This document shows, piece after piece, positions 8,126 through 16,812 of a stretch of 64,000 nt of DNA. Every line of letters starts with the position of its first letter. The first letter of the stretch is position 1. This DNA is from Aureivirga sp. CE67. GTDB taxonomy: Bacteria > Bacteroidota > Bacteroidia > Flavobacteriales > Flavobacteriaceae. The translations under genes and the position numbers were made by a program. The DNA is taken from the NCBI RefSeq assembly GCF_015767245.1, contig NZ_JADOTV010000017.1, positions 1-64,000 of the forward strand, in the 5' to 3' direction. Below the pieces are notes generated by a model that was given only the letters and a program-made list of their open reading frames with translations, ran no database searches and was not told where the DNA came from.

Positions 8126-8192
8126 AAAACATTACTAACTATAAACCAATTTGATTAAGACGAAACAAAGTAAAATTTGAAATTCAAATGAT

Positions 8193-8264
8193 GACTGAGC
8201 GTAGTCGAAGTCCGCACAAAATATATTACTAACTAAATTTCGGTGACTGAGCGAAGCCGAAGTC
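8193..8264 (+). repeat. Two copies of GACTGAGCG-type repeat
   Basis: GACTGAGCGTAGTCGAAGTC at 8193-8212 and GACTGAGCGAAGCCGAAGTC at 8245-8264 differ at two positions. A reverse-oriented relative is at 60887-60906. They sit in the 255-bp gap between cbiX and cobW, which contains no gene. Confidence 0.7.
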
Positions 8265-8277
8265 AAATTAACAAATT

Positions 8278-9348
8278 ATGATTACATCAAAAATACCAGT
8301 TACAATCATCACAGGGTTTCTTGGTTCTGGAAAAACAACCTTGATTCATCAAATTGTCAAAAATGCCAATGGAAAACGAATTGCCATCATCGTAAACGAG
8401 TTTGGAGAACTTGGTATGGATGGTGAAATCTTAAAAGGAGCAGATTGTGGTTGTGAAGAAGAAAATATTCTTGAATTAAGTAATGGTTGTCTATGTTGCA
8501 CGGTTCAAGAAGAATTCTTACCAACCATGCTTGCTCTGATGGAAAGAAAAGAAGACATCGATCATATCATTATCGAAACTTCTGGCCTTGCACTTCCAAA
8601 ACCATTATTAAGAGCTTTTAATTGGCCAGATTTAAAACCTCAAATTACGGTGGATGCTGTAATTACTGTGGTAGATGCTGTTGGGCAAGCTACAGGAGAA
8701 ATTTGTGATAGAGCTCGTGTACAAGCACAAAGACAAGCAGATGATAGTTTAGATCATGAATCTTCTATTGAGGAACTTTTTGAAGATCAACTTTCTTGTG
8801 CAGATTTAATTATCATGACGAAAAAAGATTTGGTAGAAGAAGAAAAATTCAATGAAGTTTCTTCTATTATTCAAGAAAAAGTTGGAAAAAATATCAAAAT
8901 GATTGCTGCGGTAAAAGGTAATATTCCAACAGAGATTATTCTTGGTTTGGACGCTAAAGCGGAAGAAGATGTAGAAAATAGACATTCGCATCATGAAGAA
9001 CATCACCACCACCATGATCATGACCACGATCACGACCATGAACATGATGAATTGATTAATTCGCATTCTATCGTTGTAGATGCTCCGCACACACCTCAGC
9101 AATTAATCAAAGTTCTAGAAGAATTAGTTTCAGCTTATACAGTTTACAGAATTAAAGGAATTATCCATGTTCCGAACAAACCAATGCGAATGATTGTTCA
9201 AGGTGTTGCACATCGTTTTGAAAACTATTTTGATAGAAAATGGAAAGAAAACGAGCTAAAGAAAACACAATTGGTAATTATTGGAGAAGATTTAAAAGAA
9301 GAAGATTTGGTTTCTTTCATTGAAGACAAATTAAAAGTTTTAGCATAA
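8278..9348 (+). CDS. cobW: CobW-type G3E GTPase cobalt chaperone
   Basis: A 356-residue G3E-family GTPase. Walker A is GFLGSGKTT at residues 13-21. The metal-site motif GCLCC (C71, C73, C74) is intact. TKKD near residue 182 is the guanine-specificity motif. Between the GTPase and C-terminal domains lies a histidine/aspartate-rich loop (about residues 239-258), typical of metal-handling G3E members. CobW proteins supply Co(II) to CobN-type chelation in the aerobic pathway, and cobN is in this cluster. The 255-bp gap upstream contains only repeats, so this gene may have its own promoter. Confidence 0.9.
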   Translation: MITSKIPVTIITGFLGSGKTTLIHQIVKNANGKRIAIIVNEFGELGMDGEILKGADCGCEEENILELSNGCLCCTVQEEFLPTMLALMERKEDIDHIIIETSGLALPKPLLRAFNWPDLKPQITVDAVITVVDAVGQATGEICDRARVQAQRQADDSLDHESSIEELFEDQLSCADLIIMTKKDLVEEEKFNEVSSIIQEKVGKNIKMIAAVKGNIPTEIILGLDAKAEEDVENRHSHHEEHHHHHDHDHDHDHEHDELINSHSIVVDAPHTPQQLIKVLEELVSAYTVYRIKGIIHVPNKPMRMIVQGVAHRFENYFDRKWKENELKKTQLVIIGEDLKEEDLVSFIEDKLKVLA

Positions 9349-9353
9349 AAAAT

Positions 9354-9857
9354 ATGGTGCATCTAAGAAAAGCTACACTTGAAGATATTCCGGGAATTTT
9401 AGAGATTTTGAATTATGAAATCTTGAATCGAACTGCTATTTATTTCTATGAAGCTAGAACTCTAGCACAACAAATCGAATGGTTTGAAGAAAAGCTTGAA
9501 CAGAAATTTCCTGTTTTAGTTGCTGTAAAAAATGAGCAAATTGTTGGTTTTGGTTCTTTTGGAAAATTTAGACCAAAACCTGCTTATCAATTTACAGTAG
9601 AGCATTCGGTTTATGTTTCTAAAGATTTTCAAGGTTTGGGAATTGGTAAAATCTTGTTGGAAGAATTGATTCTTATTGCCAAAAATGATAATTACCATTC
9701 GATGATTGGAGTGATTGATGCTAACAACAAAAGTAGCATTGCATTTCATGAAAAATTTGGTTTTAAAGAAGTTGGTGTTTTGAGAGAGGTCGGATATAAA
9801 TTCGATACGTGGCTGGATATTTCTTTGATGCAATTAGTGTTGAAAAGTTCTGAGTAA
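9354..9857 (+). CDS. GNAT N-acetyltransferase (phosphinothricin acetyltransferase-like)
   Basis: A 167-residue acetyltransferase with the GNAT acetyl-CoA loop (VYVSKDFQGLGIGKIL, around residues 84-99) and the family's N-terminal IRKATLEDIPGILEI pattern. By overall layout (TIYFYEARTLAQQIEWF, then FGSFGKFRPKPAY) it belongs with the phosphinothricin/methionine-sulfoximine acetyltransferase group, which acetylates small amino-acid analogues. It starts 6 bp after cobW, so it is cotranscribed, but no acetylation step is known in B12 synthesis. Its last codons and stop have been copied twice in the tandem repeat that follows. Confidence 0.8.
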   Translation: MVHLRKATLEDIPGILEILNYEILNRTAIYFYEARTLAQQIEWFEEKLEQKFPVLVAVKNEQIVGFGSFGKFRPKPAYQFTVEHSVYVSKDFQGLGIGKILLEELILIAKNDNYHSMIGVIDANNKSSIAFHEKFGFKEVGVLREVGYKFDTWLDISLMQLVLKSSE

Positions 9858-10098
9858 ATGTTTACACATTTCGCTGGCGCGAGTTTGTAACTCGTGACCA
9901 CACAAATACTAGAAACAATGGACACAATTACAAAAGTGTACCTGATTTTCAATATTGAAAAGTTCTGAGTAAATATTTACACATTTCGCTGGCGCGAGTT
10001 TATAACTCGTGACCACACAAATACTAGAAACAATGGACACAATTACAAAAGTGTACCTGATTTTCAATATTGAAAAGTTCTGAGTAAATGTTTACACA
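9841..10098 (+). repeat. 115-bp tandem repeat (two units plus a partial third)
   Basis: TGAAAAGTTC starts at 9841, 9956 and 10071, exactly 115 bp apart, and the units are almost identical. Unit 1 includes the last codons and stop of the acetyltransferase gene, so units 2 and 3 carry copies of that 3' end. Each full unit contains the palindrome CGCGAGTT-TGT-AACTCGTG (TAT loop in unit 2). The 9858-10326 region holds no gene. Confidence 0.92.
9877..9900. repeat. REP-like palindrome in tandem unit 1
   Basis: CGCGAGTT pairs with AACTCGTG around a three-base loop, with GGC and ACC flanks. The second copy lies 115 bp downstream. GC-rich palindromes of this look resemble REP elements mobilised by RAYT transposases; that link is inferred from appearance. 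Confidence 0.55.
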
Positions 10099-10125
10099 CC
10101 CCTAGCCCCTCTCAAGAGGGGAACT
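10094..10125 (+). repeat. CCCCTA-hairpin dispersed repeat, copy 1
   Basis: ACACACCCCTAGCC leads into a short stem in which CCCCTCT pairs with AGAGGGG, followed by AACT. The same unit occurs at 16692, 19383, 54536 and 57142, with degenerate forms at 21131, 26350, 58647, 60053 and 60110. Confidence 0.8.
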
Positions 10126-10129
10126 GAAA

Positions 10130-10310
10130 ATTTTAATGCGTTAGGGATGGTAGTGAAAAGCCCGTAAAGAAAAAACTTTAGAGATTCTTTGCAAACGGAG
10201 GCGACCTTAGAAGCCCACGGATTGCTTAGAAGCTCTTGAGTTTTTTCTGCGGACTTGTAACGGACAGCCCGACTCCAAAGTTTTCGAAACTTTGGAGGAA
10301 CGCCATAACT
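10130..10310 (+). repeat. Long-hairpin dispersed repeat, copy B
   Basis: Contains GCGTTAGGGATGG, GAAAAGCCCG, GGAGGCGACCTTAGAAGC (shared with 42495-42512) and GGACAGCCCGAC. It ends with a perfect stem, CTCCAAAGTTT at 10273-10283 with AAACTTTGGAG at 10287-10297. It stops 17 bp before the adenosyltransferase gene. Confidence 0.65.
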
Positions 10311-10326
10311 AAAAAGAAAAAACATA

Positions 10327-10908
10327 ATGAAAATATATACAAGAAAAGGAGATAAAGGAAAAACTGGAGTCTTCGGTGGAAAACGAGAATATAAAGATTC
10401 GGCAAGAATTGAGTGCAACGGAGCTTTGGACGAAGCGAATTCGACAATTGGTTTGTTGCGAGCAAAATTGGGTGAAGACCACGAATGGCAAGCAAATCTA
10501 CATCGAATTCAGAAAGATTTGATGGATATGATGTCGCATTTGGCAAGACCTTCGGATTCTAAAAAAGAAAATCCGAATGCGAGACCTGTGGATGGAGCAG
10601 AATTTTGTGAGCAATGGCTGGATGAATTAGAATCAAATATTACTTCGCCTTCAGATTATTTTATTCTTCCTGGAGGAAATGAAATTTCGGCTTTGTGTCA
10701 TATGTGTCGAACGCAGATTCGTAGAGGAGAGCGTCGATTGGTGACATTGATGTTGGAAGATCCGGAGTGTGTGGAAGATTACATCATGGCGTATGTGAAC
10801 AGACTTTCGGATTTATTCTTCACGATGGCGAGAGCGGAAATGGACAAAGAAGGTGTTGCGGAGGAAAAATGGCAATTGTTCTTGTATAAACGAAAAAAGA
10901 AAAAATAG
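10327..10908 (+). CDS. pduO: PduO-type cob(I)alamin adenosyltransferase
   Basis: A 193-residue helical protein that transfers the adenosyl group of ATP to cob(I)alamin or a late corrinoid. The N-terminal ATP-binding motif YTRKGDKGKTGVFGG (residues 4-18) is intact. The conserved helix with RRGERR (around residue 133) and NRLSD (around 161) carries the remaining active-site residues of the PduO family. A basic KRKKKK tail ends it. It opens the tightest block of the cluster: cobI starts on the base after its stop. Its position before corrin-ring genes suggests service to de novo synthesis as well as salvage. Confidence 0.92.
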   Translation: MKIYTRKGDKGKTGVFGGKREYKDSARIECNGALDEANSTIGLLRAKLGEDHEWQANLHRIQKDLMDMMSHLARPSDSKKENPNARPVDGAEFCEQWLDELESNITSPSDYFILPGGNEISALCHMCRTQIRRGERRLVTLMLEDPECVEDYIMAYVNRLSDLFFTMARAEMDKEGVAEEKWQLFLYKRKKKK

Positions 10909-11604
10909 ATGTTGCATCCTGTTGTTGGAGTTTCTGTTGGGCCTGGAGATCCGGAATTGATTACGGTAAAAGCTTTGAAAGCTTTAGAAAATGCGGATAT
11001 CATTTATTTCACAGGTTCGGAGCATAAGGGAATACGAAAAAGTTATGTATTGCCGATTTTGGAATTTCATCAGATTTCGAAAGAAAAATGTAAGGGATTT
11101 TTTATTCCGATGGATTTTAAAAGAGACGGTGCAAAGAAAACTTATTTGGAAACTGTAGAAGCTGTTCAAAAAGATTATTTGGATGGGAAAAAAGTCTGTG
11201 TAATCTGTGAGGGAGATATCAGTCTTTTTGCTTCGTTTTCTTATATGATGGAACATTTTCATCAGAGAGAAATTCCGATTTCTTTGATTCCTGGTGTGAA
11301 TGCTTTTTCGCTAAATGCCGCAGAACAACAAGTTCCGATTAGCTTACTGAAAGAAAAAGTAGCAATTCTTCCGAGAGTGCAAGATATTTCGGAAATCGAT
11401 GCTTATATGGAAAACTTCGATACCTTGATTTTAATGAAAATCAAATCGGGATGGAATACTTTTCAAAAAGAATTGGAAGCAAGAAAGTATCAATGTTTTT
11501 ATGGAGAAAAGCTTGGAACTTCTGAAATGTTTTTCACAAAAAATATAAAAGATTTAAAAAACCGAGAAATTCCGTATTTCTCTTTATTAATGCTAAAAAA
11601 ATGA
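10909..11604 (+). CDS. cobI: Precorrin-2 C20-methyltransferase
   Basis: A 231-residue tetrapyrrole methylase (CobI/CbiL) that methylates C20 of precorrin-2 or cobalt-factor II. The N-terminal VSVGPGDPELITVKAL (residues 6-21) is the precorrin-2 methylase signature, and VICEGDISLFASF near residue 98 is the SAM-pocket loop with the GDxxxF pattern. IPGVNAFSLNAA near 126 follows. Length is normal. It begins immediately after pduO and overlaps the cobJ-cobH fusion by an ATGA, so translational coupling is likely. Sequence alone does not tell whether the substrate already carries cobalt. Confidence 0.9.
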   Translation: MLHPVVGVSVGPGDPELITVKALKALENADIIYFTGSEHKGIRKSYVLPILEFHQISKEKCKGFFIPMDFKRDGAKKTYLETVEAVQKDYLDGKKVCVICEGDISLFASFSYMMEHFHQREIPISLIPGVNAFSLNAAEQQVPISLLKEKVAILPRVQDISEIDAYMENFDTLILMKIKSGWNTFQKELEARKYQCFYGEKLGTSEMFFTKNIKDLKNREIPYFSLLMLKK

Positions 11605-12980
11605 TTGAAGTTATTGGTCTTGGACCTGGACATAAAGATTATATCATTCCGATGGCAACGGAAGCAATTCCTAAAGCTGAGGTGATTATTGGATACCATT
11701 ATTATTTTCAATTTATAGAACATTTAGTTTCTCCGAATGCAGTTTGTATCGGGAAAGAATTAGGTGATGAAGAAAAAAGAGCAGATATCGCAATTGAACA
11801 TGCTTTGGAAGGGAAACGTGTTGTTGTTATTGGTTCTGGAGATGCGAGTATTTATGCGATGGCTTCTATCGTTTATGAAAAAGTTGCAAAACAAAATTTA
11901 GATATTGAACTAGAAACTATTCCAGGAATTTCGGCTTTTATAACTGCTGGAAGTAAACTTGGAGCTGTTTTAGGTCATGATTTTTGTACGATTTCTCTTT
12001 CAGATTTGATGACTCCTTGGAAAACTATTGAAAGAAGAATCAAAGCTGCGGCAATTGGAGATTTTGTGACTTCGATTTACAATCCGAAAAGTGTAAAACG
12101 TTATTGGCAATTGGCAACTTTGAGAAATATTTTCTTAAAACATAGAAATCCGAAAACTCCAGTTGCTATTTGTAAACAATTAGGAAGACCAACCGAAGAT
12201 ATTTTCATTACAACTCTGGAAGAATTAGATGTTGAAATGGTAGATATGTTTAGTGTGGTTGTGATTGGAAATGAGCAAACTTTTCAACACAAAAATCATT
12301 TAGTAACTCCACGAGGATATTTGAACAGAAAACCAGAAACTGGAGAAGAAATTCAACAAGCAAGTTTTGAAGAAATTCTGAACACACTTCCATTGGAAGA
12401 TTATGAACCTTCTTTTCTTTGGGCAGCAATTCGTTGTATTCATACTGCTGGAGATTTTGAATATATCAACTATTTGGAAACTACGGAAAATGCCATTGGA
12501 ATTTGGAGAGAATATTTGAAAAATGGAGGAACTATCGTAACCGATGTGACTATGGTTGCAAGTGGAATTACAAGAGCTTTTACAGGGAAATATGAAAATC
12601 AAGTAGTTTGTATGCTAAATGATGAAAAAACTTTAGACTTAGCTGCAAAAGAAGGATTAACTCGCTCACAAGCCGGAATACGTTTGGCTGCGGAAAAATA
12701 TCCAAACGCACTTTTTGTGATTGGAAATGCACCAACTGCATTGATAGAAATTGCAGATCAAGTAAGAGAAAATAAAATCAATCCTATTGGAATTGTAGCA
12801 GCTCCTGTTGGATTTATCAATGTGATTGAGTCTAAAGAAAGAGTAAAAACACTTCCTAATACGCCTTATGCTATTATTTCAGAAAAAAGAGGAGGAAGCA
12901 ATTTTGCAGCTGCTATTGTAAATGCTGCTTTTACTTATGATGAAAATTTTGTAGAAAAATATAATAAAGAACTTGTTTAA
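11601..12980 (+). CDS. cobJ-cobH: Fusion of precorrin-3B C17-methyltransferase and precorrin-8X methylmutase
   Basis: A 459-residue two-domain enzyme. Residues 1 to about 238 are a CobJ/CbiH methylase: VIGLGPGHKDY at 4-14, GSGDASIYAMA near 88 and PGISAFITAGSKLGAVLGHDF near 112-132. This domain methylates C17 and contracts the ring. Residues about 258-459 are CobH/CbiC, which moves the methyl group from C11 to C12; the catalytic histidine lies in CIHTAGD at H281, and GNAPTAL and APVGF follow. The linker is about 20 residues. The fusion places the two steps on one chain although other enzymes act between them. CobG or CobZ, the usual partners of aerobic CobJ, are absent. Confidence 0.92.
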   Translation: MIEVIGLGPGHKDYIIPMATEAIPKAEVIIGYHYYFQFIEHLVSPNAVCIGKELGDEEKRADIAIEHALEGKRVVVIGSGDASIYAMASIVYEKVAKQNLDIELETIPGISAFITAGSKLGAVLGHDFCTISLSDLMTPWKTIERRIKAAAIGDFVTSIYNPKSVKRYWQLATLRNIFLKHRNPKTPVAICKQLGRPTEDIFITTLEELDVEMVDMFSVVVIGNEQTFQHKNHLVTPRGYLNRKPETGEEIQQASFEEILNTLPLEDYEPSFLWAAIRCIHTAGDFEYINYLETTENAIGIWREYLKNGGTIVTDVTMVASGITRAFTGKYENQVVCMLNDEKTLDLAAKEGLTRSQAGIRLAAEKYPNALFVIGNAPTALIEIADQVRENKINPIGIVAAPVGFINVIESKERVKTLPNTPYAIISEKRGGSNFAAAIVNAAFTYDENFVEKYNKELV

Positions 12981-13646
12981 ATGGATTTACCTAAATCATT
13001 CAGAACTTTTAACAGAGAAGAGCAAGAAATCTTTAAAGAAATCTTGGCAAACAGAAGAGATGTTCGTGGACATCAATTTTTGATAAAAGGAATTCCAGAT
13101 AGAGAAATCGACCAAATTCTGGAAGCTGCTCTGATGGCTCCTTCTGTTGGATTTTCACAACCTTGGGAGTTTGTAATCATTAAAGATTTGGAAACAAAAC
13201 TAGCAATCAAAAATAGTTTTGAAGAAAAAAATCAAGAAGCAAGTCATCTATTTGAAGAGAAAAAACAGAAAGCTTATGATGATTTAAAATTGGAAGGAAT
13301 CATTGAAGCGCCCTTGAATATTGCAGTTTTTTATGTTCCATCTAAAGAACCTGTTCTTGGACAAACTGCAATGCCAAATATGGGAAGATATTCTGTTGCT
13401 TGTGCAATTCAAAATATGTGGTTGATGGCTCGTTCTCTAAATATCGGAATGGGTTGGGTAAGTATTTTAGATGCAGAAAAAGTAAAAACTATTCTGAAAG
13501 CTCCTGAAGATAGAGAGTTGATTGGTTATTTATGTTTTGGTTATACAGATGGTTTTTACAGTAAACCAGAATTGGAACTAAAAAAATGGGATAAACGAAA
13601 ACTTTGGAAAGAAGTCGTAGTTAACGGAAAATACGAAGTGAAATGA
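12981..13646 (+). CDS. bluB: BluB, 5,6-dimethylbenzimidazole synthase
   Basis: A 221-residue flavin enzyme of the nitroreductase fold. BluB consumes O2 to fragment reduced FMN into the lower ligand of B12. RRDVRG near residue 27 is the family's phosphate-binding signature, followed by APSVGFSQPWEF (about 52-63) and MGWVSI (about 155-160). It starts directly after the stop of the cobJ-cobH fusion and overlaps cobL by 4 bp. Its presence argues for a strain that makes true cobalamin with DMB, and for oxygen being available. The base-activating and loop-assembly enzymes are not in this window. Confidence 0.9.
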   Translation: MDLPKSFRTFNREEQEIFKEILANRRDVRGHQFLIKGIPDREIDQILEAALMAPSVGFSQPWEFVIIKDLETKLAIKNSFEEKNQEASHLFEEKKQKAYDDLKLEGIIEAPLNIAVFYVPSKEPVLGQTAMPNMGRYSVACAIQNMWLMARSLNIGMGWVSILDAEKVKTILKAPEDRELIGYLCFGYTDGFYSKPELELKKWDKRKLWKEVVVNGKYEVK

Positions 13647-14827
13647 AATTCATCATTATTGGAATAGGAAATAAAAAAGCACATTTTTCAGAGGAATTAA
13701 AAAGTCTTTTTCAAAAATCTACATTTTTTACTGGAGGAAAAAGGCATTATGATTTGGTGAAAGATTTTTTACCAAAAAAACAGCAATGGATTTTTATCAA
13801 AAGCCCAATGCAAACACTTTTTGATTCTTATTCTGAAATTGAAGAAAACATCATCGTTTTTGCTTCTGGAGATCCACTTTTTTATGGTTTTGCAAATACT
13901 TTGAAAAATGCTTTTCCAAATGCTATTTTTGAAATTCATCCGTATTTTTCGAGTATTCATTTATTAGCAAATCATTTTCATCTTAATAAAAACGATTTAG
14001 AAGCCGTTAGCGTACACGGAAGAGATTGGTCGGAGCTTAACTTCGCAATTTCTAAACAAAAAACTTTAATCGGTGTTTTAACAGATTCTAAAAATTCTCC
14101 AAATGCAATTGCAAAAAGACTTTTGGAATATGGTTATTCTAACTATAAAATGTTTATTGGAGAAAATATTGAAGGAGAAACAGAACAGTTTTTCGAACTA
14201 GATTTAAAATCGGCTTCAGAAAAAGCCTTTGCAAATCTAAACTGTATTATTCTACAAAAAACAGAAAATAAAACAACTTATTTTGGAATTCCAGACACCG
14301 CTTTTTTCGGTTTAGAAGGAAGACCAAACATGATTACAAAAATGCCAATTCGACTTCTTAGCTTAAGTCTTTTAGATATTTCAAACAGAAAACATCTTTG
14401 GGATATTGGTTTTTGTACAGGTTCTATAAGCATTGAAGCAAAGCAACAAAATCCAAATCTGAAAATTTCAGCTTTTGAAAAACGTGAAGAATGTGATCTA
14501 ATTTTAGATAAAAATCAAAAAAAATTTGGTGTGTTTGGTATTGATAAATATATGGGAGATTTCTTTGAACAAGATTTAAAAAACATCGAAAAACCAGATA
14601 CTATTTTCATTGGAGGGCATGGTGGAAAATTAGAAAATTTACTTTCTATTTTAAATTCCATTCTTCCAAAAAATGGAATTATCGTCATCAATGCAGTGAA
14701 AGAATCTAGTATTGAAACTTTCAAAAAAAGCATCGGAAATTTAGACTTTTCTTTAGAAAAAGAAACAACAATTCAAGTAGAAAATCACAATCCAATTACA
14801 CTTTTAAAAGCCATTAAAACAGCATAG
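13643..14827 (+). CDS. cobL: Precorrin-6Y C5,15-methyltransferase (decarboxylating), CbiE-CbiT fusion
   Basis: A 394-residue two-domain enzyme. The N-terminal CbiE half (1 to about 200) is a tetrapyrrole methylase with ASGDPLFYGFA near residue 74. The C-terminal CbiT half (about 215-394) is a class I methyltransferase with WDIGFCTGSISIEA near residue 253 and FIGGHGGKL near 321. It methylates C5 and C15 and removes the C12 acetate carboxyl. CbiT usually reads GxGTGS; here it is GFCTGS, a conservative variation of the SAM loop. It overlaps bluB by 4 bp and precedes the CbiG-CobM fusion by 6 bp. Confidence 0.92.
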   Translation: MKFIIIGIGNKKAHFSEELKSLFQKSTFFTGGKRHYDLVKDFLPKKQQWIFIKSPMQTLFDSYSEIEENIIVFASGDPLFYGFANTLKNAFPNAIFEIHPYFSSIHLLANHFHLNKNDLEAVSVHGRDWSELNFAISKQKTLIGVLTDSKNSPNAIAKRLLEYGYSNYKMFIGENIEGETEQFFELDLKSASEKAFANLNCIILQKTENKTTYFGIPDTAFFGLEGRPNMITKMPIRLLSLSLLDISNRKHLWDIGFCTGSISIEAKQQNPNLKISAFEKREECDLILDKNQKKFGVFGIDKYMGDFFEQDLKNIEKPDTIFIGGHGGKLENLLSILNSILPKNGIIVINAVKESSIETFKKSIGNLDFSLEKETTIQVENHNPITLLKAIKTA

Positions 14828-14833
14828 AAAAAC

Positions 14834-16690
14834 ATGAACGAAAATAAAAAAATAGCAATCATTTGTTTTACCGATTCGGGAACTGAAATTGCGCTAAAAC
14901 TACAAACTGAATTTCATAAAAGTTTGGTTTTTACAACAAGAGAAAATTACGCTCAAAAAAACTGTTTTCACTTTGAAAAAACAAGTGATGTAATGGCGGA
15001 TAAATTCCACAAATTCACACATTGGATTTTTGTTGGAGCACTTGGAATTTGTGTAAGAAGCATCGCAGATTTCATTCAAGATAAAACAACAGATCCTGCT
15101 GTAATTAATGTAGATGATCAAGGAAAATTCGCACAATCTGTTTTAAGTGGACATCTAGGTGGGGCTAATAAAATGACAGAGCAAATCAGTAGAATCCTGC
15201 AAGCAACTCCTGTAATTAGTACTTCAAGTGACAATCAAAATAAATGGTCTTTAGACACTATTAGTAAAGAATTTAACTGGACTTATCAAACCAACACTTC
15301 ACTTAATGAGTGTATTTCACTATTTATCAATAATAAAAAAACAGCACTTGTATTAAAAGTAAAAGATAAAGGAACCGAATTTCTTGAAAAATCAACACCT
15401 AAGAATATTTCCATATTCTATGATTTACAAGATCTTAACCCAAATGAATTTGAATTATTACTTTACGTTGGATACGAAAAGATAAATTCCACAATTCCTT
15501 TTATCGCATATTACCCAAAATGCTTACATCTTGGAAGTGGTTGTAAAAAAGATATTGAAAGTGATTTATTCGAAAATGCTCTTTTAGAAAATTTAGAAAA
15601 AAACAATATCGCTCCAGAAAGTATCGCAAGTTTAGGTTCTGCTTTTATCAAAGAAAACGAAAAAGCATACTTGGATATTTGTAAAAAATACAACTGGAAT
15701 TTCAGCACTTTTTCAGCAGAAGAATTAGATTCGATTTCAACTCCAAATCCTTCAGAAAAAGTAATCGAAAAAGTTGGAGTTCCAAGCGTTTCAGAAAGTA
15801 GTGCTTCTCTCCTTTCCAACAATCAAAATTGGTTATTAGAAAAAACCAAAATCACTGTTGATTCTGGTAAAAAATTCACGCTTGCAATTAGTCTTGATTC
15901 TAAGTTTGAAAGAAGAGCAAGTATCGCAATTATTGGAGCAGGTTCTGGTGATCCGGATTTACTTACCATCAAAGGAAAAGAGCTGATTGAAAAAGCTGAT
16001 TGTGTTCTTTATGCTGGAAGTTTAGTTCCTGAGAAATTAACACATTTTGCAAAAGAAGGTGCTTTGGTAAGAAATTCTGCTTCGATGACTTTAGAACAAC
16101 AATTCGAAATCATGGATTCTTTCTACAAAGCTGGAAAATTCATCGTTCGTCTGCATTCCGGTGATCCTTCGATTTATGGAGCAATCCAAGAGCAAATGAC
16201 GCTTTTTGATGAGCGAGGTTACGATTATTTTATCGTTCCAGGTATTTCTTCGTTCCAAGCAGCTGCGGCTTATTTAAAATCGGAATTTACCATTCCGGAA
16301 GTTACACAAAGTATCATTCTTACTCGTGGAGAAGGAAATACGCCAATGCCAGAACACGAGAATTTAGAAGAAATGGCAAAACACAGAGCAACAATGTGTG
16401 TTTTCCTAAGCGCTGGGATTGTCAAAAAAGTGCAAAAACAACTGATGGCACACTATCCTTCAGAAACACCTCTGGCGGTATTGTATCGTGTGAGTTGGGA
16501 AGATGAGCAAGTTTGGACAGGAAAACTGGAAGAATTAACAAGTATCATTAAAGATAATAAACTAACAAGAACAGTTCTAATTGTCGTTGGAGAAGCTGTG
16601 GGAGCTCGTAAAAACCGCTCTTGGTTATACGGTGACAATTGGCATCATATTTTTAGAAAGAAAACGAAAATTACACCTTCGAATAATTAA
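14834..16690 (+). CDS. cbiG-cobM: Fusion of CbiG (cobalt-precorrin-5A hydrolase) and CobM/CbiF (precorrin-4 C11-methyltransferase)
   Basis: A 618-residue protein. The N-terminal part (about 1-345) is CbiG: GALGICVRSIADF near 68-80, SGHLGGANKMT near 106 and HLGSGCKKD near 234. It opens the delta-lactone with loss of the C20 fragment as acetaldehyde. The C-terminal part (about 370-605) is CobM/CbiF: IIGAGSGDPDLLTIKG near 374-389, LHSGDPSIYGAI near 440 and the PGISSFQAAAAYL helix. CbiF makes the substrate that CbiG uses, so the fused steps are consecutive. CbiG is a marker of the oxygen-independent route. A CCCCTA-type hairpin begins at the stop codon. Confidence 0.93.
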   Translation: MNENKKIAIICFTDSGTEIALKLQTEFHKSLVFTTRENYAQKNCFHFEKTSDVMADKFHKFTHWIFVGALGICVRSIADFIQDKTTDPAVINVDDQGKFAQSVLSGHLGGANKMTEQISRILQATPVISTSSDNQNKWSLDTISKEFNWTYQTNTSLNECISLFINNKKTALVLKVKDKGTEFLEKSTPKNISIFYDLQDLNPNEFELLLYVGYEKINSTIPFIAYYPKCLHLGSGCKKDIESDLFENALLENLEKNNIAPESIASLGSAFIKENEKAYLDICKKYNWNFSTFSAEELDSISTPNPSEKVIEKVGVPSVSESSASLLSNNQNWLLEKTKITVDSGKKFTLAISLDSKFERRASIAIIGAGSGDPDLLTIKGKELIEKADCVLYAGSLVPEKLTHFAKEGALVRNSASMTLEQQFEIMDSFYKAGKFIVRLHSGDPSIYGAIQEQMTLFDERGYDYFIVPGISSFQAAAAYLKSEFTIPEVTQSIILTRGEGNTPMPEHENLEEMAKHRATMCVFLSAGIVKKVQKQLMAHYPSETPLAVLYRVSWEDEQVWTGKLEELTSIIKDNKLTRTVLIVVGEAVGARKNRSWLYGDNWHHIFRKKTKITPSNN

Positions 16691-16691
16691 A

Positions 16692-16722
16692 ATTCCCCTC
16701 TTGAGAGGGGTTAGGGGTGTGT
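16692..16722 (-). repeat. CCCCTA-hairpin dispersed repeat, copy 2 (reverse)
   Basis: The reverse complement matches copy 1 closely (CCCCTCT with AGAGGGG stem, then CCTAACCCC order inverted). It starts two bases after the cbiG-cobM stop, so it lies in the 3' untranslated region. Confidence 0.8.
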
Positions 16723-16812
16723 ATTACAATAATCATAACTAGAAATTGGGCAAAATTGAAATCTAAATAAACTTCAACTTCACTCAATTTTTAGTTCAAA
16801 ACAAAAAGCAAA

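Noticed and set aside
9841-10098. CRISPR array
   Set aside because: Two and a quarter units of 115 bp without spacers, and no cas gene in the window. It is a tandem duplication.
10092-10546. Minus-strand frames over the repeat and pduO start
   Set aside because: They are antisense to a well-supported gene and made partly of repeat sequence.
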